From a bacterium (GTDB lineage Bacteria > Desulfobacterota > DSWW01), in contig JAUWSZ010000276.1 of NCBI GenBank assembly GCA_030609865.1, forward strand, positions 1 through 5,009: DNA of 5,009 nucleotides. Reading direction: 5' to 3'. Below the pieces are notes generated by a model. The model saw only the letters and a program-made list of their open reading frames with translations. It was not told the DNA's origin and searched no databases. Each line of letters begins with the position of its first letter. The stretch's first letter is position 1. Of the stretch, positions 1 through 5,009 are shown piece after piece. Made by a program: the position numbers and the translations under genes.

Positions 1-1454
1 ACGCTGCTTTTTGCTTGGTCCTGATCAAGACGATTCCGCCTCTTCTGCACCTCTCCCCTGGCCTGACGAAGCTGCTTCCGAACCTGCCTTCGTGCAGTGC
101 CTCCGGGGATGTCCCGCGCCTCGACAACCTGCTCAATCCCCAGGATTCCCTTCACGTCGGGTCCCACCTCAGGGGCGAGGGCCTTCCATTCCGGCTGCGT
201 CAGATCCTCCAGCTTCTTGCCCTGGTCGAGGCAGTACCGAACCGCCCGGCCCGCGACCGCGTGAGCCTGGCGGAAGGGCATCCCTTTCCGGACGAGATGG
301 TCGGCCAGGTCGGTGGCATTCAGAAAGCCCTGTTCCGCCTCCCGGCGCATCCGGTCCGCCTGAAAACGAACCGATTCCAGCAACACGGAGAAGACCGAGA
401 GGCACGCACTAACAGTGTCCACCGCGTGGAACAGCGGCACCTTGTCCTCCTGCATGTCGCGCTGATAGGTCAGGGGGAGGCCCTTCATCAAGACGAGCAG
501 GGCCTGGAGGTCCCCGTAAACGCTGCCTGCCTTCCCTCTGATCAGCTCGAGCACGTCGGGATTCTTCTTCTGGGGCATCATGCTCGAACCGGTGCAGTAG
601 GCATCGGCCAGTTCCACGAACCCGAAGGCCTCGGAGGACCACAAGATCAACTCCTCCGACCATCGGCTCAGGTGGAGGAGGATCACCGATGCCGCAAAGC
701 AGAACTCGATCGCAAAATCCCTGTCACTGACCGCATCCATGCTGTTGGGGGCCACCCTCGAGAAACCCAACAGCTTCGCCACGAAGGAAGGATCCACAGG
801 ATAGCCGGAGCCGGCGATGGCGCCGGCGCCCAGGGGCATAACGTCCACGCGGTCCCTTAGCTGGGAAAGGCGCTCGCCGTCACGGGAGAACATCTGATAG
901 TAGGCCATCAGGTGATGGGCCAACCGAACCGGTTGGGCCTTCTGGAGGTGCGTGTACCCGGGCAAGAGAACCTCCACCGTCTCCTCTGCCCGATCGAGAA
1001 GGACCTCGTGCAACCGAAGGAGCTGCCCCCGGATTTCATCGATGACCTCCCTCAGATACAGACGCATGTCGAGAGCCACCTGATCGTTCCGGCTGCGCGC
1101 GGTGTGGAGCTTCCCGCCCACATCACCGATCTTCTCGATGAGCCGCGCCTCCATATTCATGTGGATGTCTTCGAGTTGTGAAGAAAACCTGAACCTTCCC
1201 GCCTGGATCTCCCCGGCGATTTCTCTCAGCCCTTTCTCGATGCGCTTCGCGTCCCCTGCAGGGAGAATCCCCTGATGGGCAAGCATTCTCGCGTGGGCAA
1301 TGCTTCCCAGGATATCTTGCCGGTACAGCCTCTGATCGAACGAGATCGACTCGGTGAACCGTTCCACCTCGGGCGCCGTCTCCTGCCGGAAACGGCCGGC
1401 CCAGGCCTTCTTCGGCTGGCCGCCCGGGTTCTTCTTCGGTTCTCGCTTTTTCAC
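1..1454 (-). CDS. argH: Argininosuccinate lyase, 3' end cut by window edge
   Basis: Cytosolic enzyme that cleaves argininosuccinate to arginine and fumarate, the last step of arginine synthesis; fumarase/aspartase superfamily, normally a homotetramer with composite active sites. I translated this frame by hand: 484 codons from a GTG at 1454 with no internal stop, still open at position 1. Visible signatures are HTARSRNDQ (residues 117-125), [10 protein letters not shown] with the conserved His (166-175) and the superfamily signature [12 protein letters not shown] (289-300), whose Ser290/291 pair carries the catalytic serine. The usual N-terminal WxGRF motif sits at W18, so the protein has about 14 extra, lysine-rich N-terminal residues compared with E. 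coli ArgH. E. coli ArgH is about 457 residues, so the enzyme core is complete and only a basic tail runs off the edge. The GTG overlaps the argG stop (GTGA) and has a good Shine-Dalgarno; the next in-frame ATG is codon 57, too far inside the domain. Identity is secure; the exact C-terminus is unknown. Confidence 0.97.
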   Translation of the reverse strand, partial: MKKREPKKNPGGQPKKAWAGRFRQETAPEVERFTESISFDQRLYRQDILGSIAHARMLAHQGILPAGDAKRIEKGLREIAGEIQAGRFRFSSQLEDIHMNMEARLIEKIGDVGGKLHTARSRNDQVALDMRLYLREVIDEIRGQLLRLHEVLLDRAEETVEVLLPGYTHLQKAQPVRLAHHLMAYYQMFSRDGERLSQLRDRVDVMPLGAGAIAGSGYPVDPSFVAKLLGFSRVAPNSMDAVSDRDFAIEFCFAASVILLHLSRWSEELILWSSEAFGFVELADAYCTGSSMMPQKKNPDVLELIRGKAGSVYGDLQALLVLMKGLPLTYQRDMQEDKVPLFHAVDTVSACLSVFSVLLESVRFQADRMRREAEQGFLNATDLADHLVRKGMPFRQAHAVAGRAVRYCLDQGKKLEDLTQPEWKALAPEVGPDVKGILGIEQVVEARDIPGGTARRQVRKQLRQARGEVQKRRNRLDQDQAKSS

Positions 1455-2656
1455 GGTTCCCTCTTTCGTCCCTTCACCAGGTTCCGAATCCTGAGTCGCA
1501 AGGCCTGCAGACGAATGAAGCCCTCGGCGTCCTTCTGGCTGTAAACCTCGTCCTCTTCGAAGGTTGCAAAATCCTCTCGGTACATGCTCTCGGCCGAGCG
1601 CCTCCCCTGGACCGTCACATTCCCCTTGTAGAGCTTCAGGCGCGCCCTTCCGCTGACTTCCCCCTGGGTTTGGTCGACCATCCCCTGCAGCACCTCCATT
1701 TCCGGCGAGAACCAGAAGCCGTTGTAGACCCGTCGAGCGTACTCAGGGATGAGGCTGTCACGGAGGAACATCACCTCCCGGTCCATGGTGATCGATTCCA
1801 CGGCCCGGTGCGCCACGTGCAGAATCGTTCCGCCCGGCGTCTCGTACACACCGCGCGATTTCATTCCCACGAAACGGTTTTCAACCATATCCACCCTGCC
1901 GATCCCGTTGTCTCCTCCGATACGATTCAGATGCTCCAGCAGGCGTGCGGGTGACATGGACGTTCCGTCCACGGCGACCGGATTCCCCTTCTCGAAATCG
2001 ACCTCGATCACCAGGGGGCGATCCGGTGCCTGCTCCGGGGACACGGTTGTCTGGAACATGTCATCCGGAGGCTCGGCCCAGGGGTCTTCGAGCACCCCTC
2101 CCTCGTAGCTCGTATGCAGAAGATTCGCGTCTACGCTGTAAGGTTTCTCCGCCGTGACGGTGATCTTTATGTCCTGCTCGCGGGCGTAGTCGATCAGGTC
2201 CTTGCGTGACCGAAAATCCCATTCCCTCCAGGGGGCCACCACCTTGATGTGCGGGTCCAGGGCAAGGTAGGTAAGCTCGAATCGTACCTGATCGTTTCCC
2301 TTTCCCGTGGCGCCGTGCGCCACGGCTTCGGCCCCTTCCCGGTGTGCAACGGCCAGTTGACGGCGAGCAATCAGGGGCCTGGCCAGACTCGTTCCCATCA
2401 GATAGGTCCCCTCATAGACCGCATTCGCCCGGAGCGCGGGAAACACGTACTCCGTCACGAACTCCTCCCGCACGTCCTCGACAACGACCTGGCTCGCACC
2501 CGTCTCGCGGGCCCTGACACGGATCTCTTCCAGGTCTTCACATTGGCCGAGATCCGCGACGTAAGCGATCACCTCACACCCGTAGGTTTCCTTGATCCAC
2601 TTCAAGATGACCGAGGTGTCCAATCCTCCAGAGTAAGCCAGCACCACCTTTTTCAT
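1451..2656 (-). CDS. argG: Argininosuccinate synthase
   Basis: Joins citrulline and aspartate to argininosuccinate using ATP (released as AMP and pyrophosphate), the penultimate step of arginine synthesis in the cytosol. The 401-residue protein has the usual length of the shorter bacterial ArgG type. The N-type ATP pyrophosphatase loop AYSGGLDTS is at residues 7-15. The conserved [16 protein letters not shown] stretch (82-97) contributes to citrulline binding. [13 protein letters not shown] (115-127) is the nucleotide/aspartate-binding motif, and [19 protein letters not shown] (251-269) plus YETPGG (271-276) form the C-terminal synthetase domain core. The ATG at 2656 puts the P-loop at its normal distance from the N-terminus, overlaps the argF stop as ATGA and follows an AAGAGGG site at 2662-2668. 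The 3' end overlaps argH by 4 bases, and the last codons (KGRKREP) also encode the argH ribosome-binding site. No key residue is missing. Confidence 0.98.
   Translation of the reverse strand: MKKVVLAYSGGLDTSVILKWIKETYGCEVIAYVADLGQCEDLEEIRVRARETGASQVVVEDVREEFVTEYVFPALRANAVYEGTYLMGTSLARPLIARRQLAVAHREGAEAVAHGATGKGNDQVRFELTYLALDPHIKVVAPWREWDFRSRKDLIDYAREQDIKITVTAEKPYSVDANLLHTSYEGGVLEDPWAEPPDDMFQTTVSPEQAPDRPLVIEVDFEKGNPVAVDGTSMSPARLLEHLNRIGGDNGIGRVDMVENRFVGMKSRGVYETPGGTILHVAHRAVESITMDREVMFLRDSLIPEYARRVYNGFWFSPEMEVLQGMVDQTQGEVSGRARLKLYKGNVTVQGRRSAESMYREDFATFEEDEVYSQKDAEGFIRLQALRLRIRNLVKGRKREP
1459..1465 (-). promoter_or_regulatory. argH ribosome-binding site inside argG
   Basis: AAGAGGG on the minus strand, four bases before the argH GTG at 1454, within the last argG codons (Lys-Arg-Glu). 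It supports the non-ATG start of argH, together with the GTGA overlap. Confidence 0.75.
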
Positions 2657-3609
2657 CGTTTCCCTCTTGTCGATTGCTTCTTCTTTCGGCCGCCCAGCAA
2701 GGCCTCGAGCAGGACCTTCTGTGCGTGAAGCCGGTTCTCCGCCTGATCGAAAACGATCGAATTCGGACCGTCGAGTACTTCATCCGTGATTTCTTCTCCA
2801 CGGTGCGCAGGCAGGCAGTGCATGACCAGCACGTCCTTCCTGGCAGCATCCACGAGGGCCCCGTTCACCTGAAAGCCCTTGAAGGCGACCCTTCTCCGAG
2901 CACCTTCCTTCTCCTTGCCCATGGAGGTCCAGACGTCCGTGTAGAGCACATCCGCGTTCCGTGCCGCCTTCTCCGGAACATGGGTGATCGTGATCTTTGC
3001 ACCCGTCTCCTTTGCCCTCTTCTTGGCCTCCCGCAGTACGCCCTTGTCCGGCTCATATCCTTTGGGACAGGCGATCGTCAACTCCATCCCCATGATGGCT
3101 GCGCCCAGGAGCCACGAGTTGGCCAGGTTGTTGCCATCCCCCACGTAGCCGACCCGAAGCCCTTCCAGTCGTCCTCTCTTCTCGAGAACCGTCAGCATGT
3201 CCGAGAAGACCTGGCAGGGGTGAACCAGATCGGTAAGCCCGTTGATCACCGGTATCGAAGAATAGCGTGCCAGTTCCTCGGCCACCTCGTGGCGGAATGT
3301 CCTCAGCACGATGCCGTCGAGCCATCTTTCCAGATTCCGGGCCACATCCGCGACCGACTCCCTCACGCCGAGCTGCACTTCATTGGCACTCAGGTAGATC
3401 GAATCCCCCCCGAGCTGACGCATGCCCACCTCAAAGGTCACGCGGGTCCTCAACGAGGCCTTCTCAAAGACCAGGCCGAGGATTTTCCCCTCCAGGGAGT
3501 TGTTCCGCCTTCCTGCGAGGGTGGCTGCCTTGAGCCTGATTGCCCTTTCCAGGTAGCGGCGCAGGTCTGCCTGGCCAAAGTCGGCCAGGGTGAGAAAATG
3601 CTTTGTCAT
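2653..3609 (-). CDS. argF: Ornithine carbamoyltransferase
   Basis: Transfers the carbamoyl group from carbamoyl phosphate to ornithine, giving citrulline. The 318-residue length matches anabolic OTCases. The carbamoyl-phosphate loop reads SLRTR (52-56) where E. coli has STRTR; its Arg and Thr ligands are kept. Further family motifs are FRHE with Arg106, NGLTD (123-127), HPCQ (130-133), DGNN (158-161), the ornithine-binding loop DVWTSMG (225-231) and [10 protein letters not shown] (264-273). The SMG loop together with [10 protein letters not shown] argues for ornithine as substrate over aspartate or acetyl/succinyl-ornithine. The C-terminus ends in a short basic tail ([13 protein letters not shown], 306-318), part of which doubles as the argG Shine-Dalgarno. 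The start at 3609 overlaps the argD stop (ATGA), and the N-terminus [11 protein letters not shown] is typical. An alternative as a catabolic ArcB-type enzyme is unlikely given the biosynthetic neighbours. Confidence 0.97.
   Translation of the reverse strand: MTKHFLTLADFGQADLRRYLERAIRLKAATLAGRRNNSLEGKILGLVFEKASLRTRVTFEVGMRQLGGDSIYLSANEVQLGVRESVADVARNLERWLDGIVLRTFRHEVAEELARYSSIPVINGLTDLVHPCQVFSDMLTVLEKRGRLEGLRVGYVGDGNNLANSWLLGAAIMGMELTIACPKGYEPDKGVLREAKKRAKETGAKITITHVPEKAARNADVLYTDVWTSMGKEKEGARRRVAFKGFQVNGALVDAARKDVLVMHCLPAHRGEEITDEVLDGPNSIVFDQAENRLHAQKVLLEALLGGRKKKQSTRGKR
2662..2668 (-). promoter_or_regulatory. argG ribosome-binding site inside argF
   Basis: AAGAGGG on the minus strand, five bases before the argG ATG at 2656, lying within the last argF codons (it encodes the Arg-Gly of the C-terminal RGKR). 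With the ATGA overlap this supports translational coupling of argF and argG. Confidence 0.75.
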
Positions 3610-4850
3610 GATATGTCCCCCCCCTCCACAGACGTCGAGGCAAAGGCTCTCTCCAGGGTTTCCAGCATCTCGTCCACCTCTGCCGTCGTAACGATCAGGG
3701 GCGGAAGGAAACGCAGCACGGTATTTACCGTGCAGTTGATGAGCAGCCCCTGGCGCATACAGGTCTCCACGATCGGTCCCCCTGCAATCGTCAGGTCCAT
3801 GGCCTGCAGAAGCCCCCGTCCCCTGACTTCCCTGACCAGGCCGGGATGGCGAAGCGCCAGCCTTTCCAGCCCCCCCCGGAGATGACCGCCGACCCTCCGG
3901 CAGTTCTCCAGGACGCCTTCCTCGAGGAGGGTCTCCAGGGTAGCAAGGCCTGCCGCCGTGGCCAGCGGATTTCCCCCGAAGGTGGACGCATGCGAACCCG
4001 GTGCGAACGCGGCAGCGACACGCTCCGAGGCCACCGCTGCACCGATCGCGACCCCTCCTCCGAGCCCTTTTGCCAGGGTCATGATGTCCGGCACGACGCC
4101 AAAGGATTCATGGGCAAACAGGGTGCCGGTTCGTCCGATGCCCACCTGCACCTCGTCGAAAACGAGCAGCAATTCCTTGTCGTCACAAACAGAACGCAGG
4201 AAGGGCAGATAATCATCCGCAGGGCAGATAATGCCCCCTTCTCCCTGAATCGGCTCGACGAGGATCGCGCACGTCTCATCGCCGATCGCCTCGAGCAGGC
4301 GATCCGGGTCACTGAAAGGCACGTGCCGGAATCCGGGCGCGAGCGGATCGAACCCCTTCTTGATCTTCTCCTGCCCTGTCGCTGCCATGGTGGTCAGGGT
4401 TCTTCCGTGGAAGGAGTTTTCCATGGTGAGAATCTCGGATCGATCCCCTTTGCGGATCTCGCGCTCGTAGCGCCGAACGAGCTTGATCGCCGCCTCGTTG
4501 GCCTCGGCCCCGCTGTTGCAGAAAAAAACCCGATCTCCGAAGGAGTTTTCGACGATCGTCTGCGCCAAGGCGGACTGCCATGGGATGTGGTACAGGTTCG
4601 AGACATGAAGAAGCGTCCCGGCCTGCTCCTGGATCGCCCGGACCACCCTGGGATGACAGTGCCCCAGGTTGCACACGGCAAGCCCCGCCACGAAGTCGAG
4701 GTATTCCCTTCCATCGGCGTCCCAGAGCCGGCACCCCTCACCCCTTACCGGTGCAATCGGGAAACGTCCGTACGTGTTCATCACGTAGCGATCCGTAAGA
4801 TGAACGACCTCTTCGTTGCTCTCCCACCCGCCTTTGCGCACACCCGCCAT
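3606..4850 (-). CDS. argD: N-acetylornithine aminotransferase
   Basis: PLP-dependent class III aminotransferase that converts N-acetylglutamate semialdehyde and glutamate to N-acetylornithine and 2-oxoglutarate; homologues often also serve as succinyl-diaminopimelate aminotransferase in lysine synthesis. From the ATG at 4850 the protein is 414 residues, close to the usual ~400. Motifs: MNTYGRFP (24-31), GAEANEAAIK phosphate-binding loop (114-123), FHGRT (147-151), VEPIQGEGG (198-206), DEVQVGIGRTG with the PLP-pyridine Asp232, TLAKGLGGG with Schiff-base Lys261, STFGGNP (289-295) and LRFLPPL with the carboxylate-binding Arg380. The frame stays open upstream to a TTG at 4913, but that start has no ribosome-binding site and would add 21 unlike-family residues. 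The ATG at 4850 has AAGGGAG nine bases upstream. First gene of the visible operon; its stop overlaps argF. Other class III enzymes such as GABA or ornithine aminotransferase are possible by fold, but context settles argD. Confidence 0.96.
   Translation of the reverse strand: MAGVRKGGWESNEEVVHLTDRYVMNTYGRFPIAPVRGEGCRLWDADGREYLDFVAGLAVCNLGHCHPRVVRAIQEQAGTLLHVSNLYHIPWQSALAQTIVENSFGDRVFFCNSGAEANEAAIKLVRRYEREIRKGDRSEILTMENSFHGRTLTTMAATGQEKIKKGFDPLAPGFRHVPFSDPDRLLEAIGDETCAILVEPIQGEGGIICPADDYLPFLRSVCDDKELLLVFDEVQVGIGRTGTLFAHESFGVVPDIMTLAKGLGGGVAIGAAVASERVAAAFAPGSHASTFGGNPLATAAGLATLETLLEEGVLENCRRVGGHLRGGLERLALRHPGLVREVRGRGLLQAMDLTIAGGPIVETCMRQGLLINCTVNTVLRFLPPLIVTTAEVDEMLETLERAFASTSVEGGDIS
3617..3627 (-). 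promoter_or_regulatory. argF ribosome-binding site inside argD, with G8 run
   Basis: On the minus strand GGAGG (3627-3623) merges with an uninterrupted run of eight G (3624-3617), ending seven bases before the argF ATG. The same bases encode Glu-Gly-Gly near the ArgD C-terminus. The exact pairing register with 16S rRNA is ambiguous because the G run lets it slide. Confidence 0.7.
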
Positions 4851-4859
4851 TGCCCGATG

Positions 4860-4866
4860 CTCCCTT
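4860..4866 (-). promoter_or_regulatory. argD ribosome-binding site
   Basis: AAGGGAG on the minus strand, nine bases before the ATG at 4850. It decides the argD start: the alternative upstream TTG at 4913 is preceded only by the CTAATACCTG repeat sequence, with no purine-rich site. Confidence 0.75.
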
Positions 4867-4877
4867 GCCGATGTCCA

Positions 4878-4892
4878 AGGGGTCCATCCCCT
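4878..4892. other. Short GC hairpin in the argD leader
   Basis: AGGGG (4878-4882) pairs with CCCCT (4888-4892) around a five-base loop. The stem is short and not followed by a T-run, so it is not a terminator. If transcribed it would fold just upstream of the argD ribosome-binding site. Confidence 0.3.
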
Positions 4893-4893
4893 C

Positions 4894-4906
4894 ACAGTTT
4901 TACTGT
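4894..4906. promoter_or_regulatory. 13-bp palindrome, possible operator or leader hairpin
   Basis: ACAGT-TTT-ACTGT, perfect 5-bp arms around three bases, 44 bases before the argD ATG. It overlaps a second small inverted repeat, CTGTT-TGCC-AACAG (4903-4916). It could be a repressor site or a small mRNA hairpin; it does not match the ArgR box. Function is a guess from position and symmetry only. Confidence 0.3.
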
Positions 4907-4916
4907 TTGCCAACAG

Positions 4917-4944
4917 GTATTAGCAGTTAGGTATTAGGTATTAG
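4917..4944. repeat. Four-unit heptanucleotide tandem repeat
   Basis: Read on the plus strand, four consecutive 7-base units: GTATTAG, CAGTTAG, GTATTAG, GTATTAG. The second unit differs at two positions. The array is AT-rich and contrasts with the GC-rich surroundings. On the minus strand, towards argD, it reads as repeated CTAATAC. Its position just upstream of argD places it in the promoter/leader zone, but it looks like an intergenic repeat and not a known operator. One further inverted unit lies at 4997-5003. Confidence 0.8.
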
Positions 4945-5005
4945 CTCCCAGCCACCACCCCCCGTCAGAATGCGCGCCATGGGGGAGAGGGGTGGGCTAA
5001 TACCT
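4936..5005. repeat. Inverted repeat enclosing a C-rich/G-rich loop
   Basis: AGGTATTAGC at 4936-4945 is perfectly complementary to GCTAATACCT at 4996-5005, a 10-bp stem. The 50 bases between them are C-rich on the left (six C at 4958-4963) and G-rich on the right (4981-4996), so the stem could continue imperfectly inward around a centre near GCGCGC (4972-4977). This is the form expected of a palindromic intergenic repeat (REP- or MITE-like). It has no T-run in the argD direction within the window, though TTTT at the right edge (minus strand) precedes it. Whether other genomic copies exist cannot be seen here. Confidence 0.65.
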
Positions 5006-5009
5006 AAAA

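Larger units (their letters stand above)
4851..5009. other. Non-coding region upstream of argD
   Basis: The only stretch without a gene, 159 bases, bounded by the argD start and the window edge. It contains the argD ribosome-binding site, a small GC hairpin, a 13-bp palindrome, a heptad tandem repeat and its inverted copy. The argD promoter may lie here or, if argB or another gene precedes argD in the operon, further upstream. TTGGCA at 4913-4908 on the minus strand resembles a -35 box, but no -10-like hexamer follows at 16-18 bases. No E. coli-type ARG box (TGAAT/ATTCA) is visible, and no tRNA or small ORF with family features was recognised. Confidence 0.7.

Noticed and set aside
409..663. 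Small minus-strand ORF that could suggest a broken argH region
   Set aside because: It is an out-of-frame shadow; the true argH frame runs unbroken from 1454 to the edge, so there is no frameshift.
15..860. 281-codon open frame on the plus strand
   Set aside because: Antisense to argH, whose translation on the minus strand is continuous and carries all lyase signatures.
2674..3885. 403-codon open frame on the plus strand
   Set aside because: Antisense shadow of argF and the argD 3' end, both of which have full family motifs; the plus-strand translation has no recognisable domain and no ribosome-binding site.
4851..4913. argD start at TTG 4913 giving a 435-residue protein
   Set aside because: No Shine-Dalgarno before the TTG, and the extra 21 residues do not resemble ArgD N-termini; the ATG at 4850 has a well-spaced AAGGGAG.
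4908..4913. TTGGCA (minus strand) as a -35 promoter element
   Set aside because: No TATAAT-like hexamer is found 16-18 bases downstream; the sequence there is GC-rich (GGGATGG).
3846..4937. 363-codon open frame on the plus strand
   Set aside because: Lies antisense to argD and reads through the non-coding repeat; composition is the mirror of a GC-rich gene, with no recognisable motif.
4917..4944. Heptad repeats as a CRISPR array
   Set aside because: Units are 7 bases and directly adjacent, with no spacers or 25-40-base repeats.

Overview
The window is one arm of a compact arginine-biosynthesis operon read entirely on the minus strand, from right to left: argD (N-acetylornithine aminotransferase), argF (ornithine carbamoyltransferase), argG (argininosuccinate synthase) and argH (argininosuccinate lyase). 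ArgD makes N-acetylornithine from N-acetylglutamate semialdehyde. After deacetylation by an enzyme not encoded here, ArgF carbamoylates ornithine to citrulline, ArgG condenses citrulline with aspartate, and ArgH splits argininosuccinate into arginine and fumarate. The gene order therefore follows the pathway order for the last steps. The early genes argA/J, argB and argC are not in the window.

Layout: 1-1454 is argH, starting at GTG and open at the left edge, so its stop codon lies outside. 1451-2656 is argG, 2653-3609 is argF and 3606-4850 is argD (best start ATG at 4850). Every junction is a 4-base stop/start overlap (ATGA, ATGA, GTGA), so there is no non-coding DNA between positions 1 and 4850. 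The Shine-Dalgarno sequence of each downstream gene is written inside the last codons of the gene before it. The long plus-strand reading frames in this region are antisense shadows of GC-rich genes.

4851-5009 is the only non-coding stretch. It holds the argD ribosome-binding site, two small hairpins and a 13-bp palindrome. It also holds an array of four 7-bp units (GTATTAG type) whose sequence reappears inverted about 50 bases away, giving a 10-bp perfect stem. I see no convincing sigma-70 promoter or ARG box.

The organism looks like a GC-rich Gram-negative bacterium. The argD-argF-argG-argH order and the protein flavour (for example the ArgD N-terminus with MNTYGRFP) recall Desulfobacterota/Geobacter-like deltaproteobacteria and relatives, but this is an impression from memory and not a placement. 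The core content is ordinary metabolism. I found no evidence of a new biological system. The points most worth a second look are the heptad-repeat/hairpin element upstream of argD and the near-duplicate argF/argG and argG/argH junctions.
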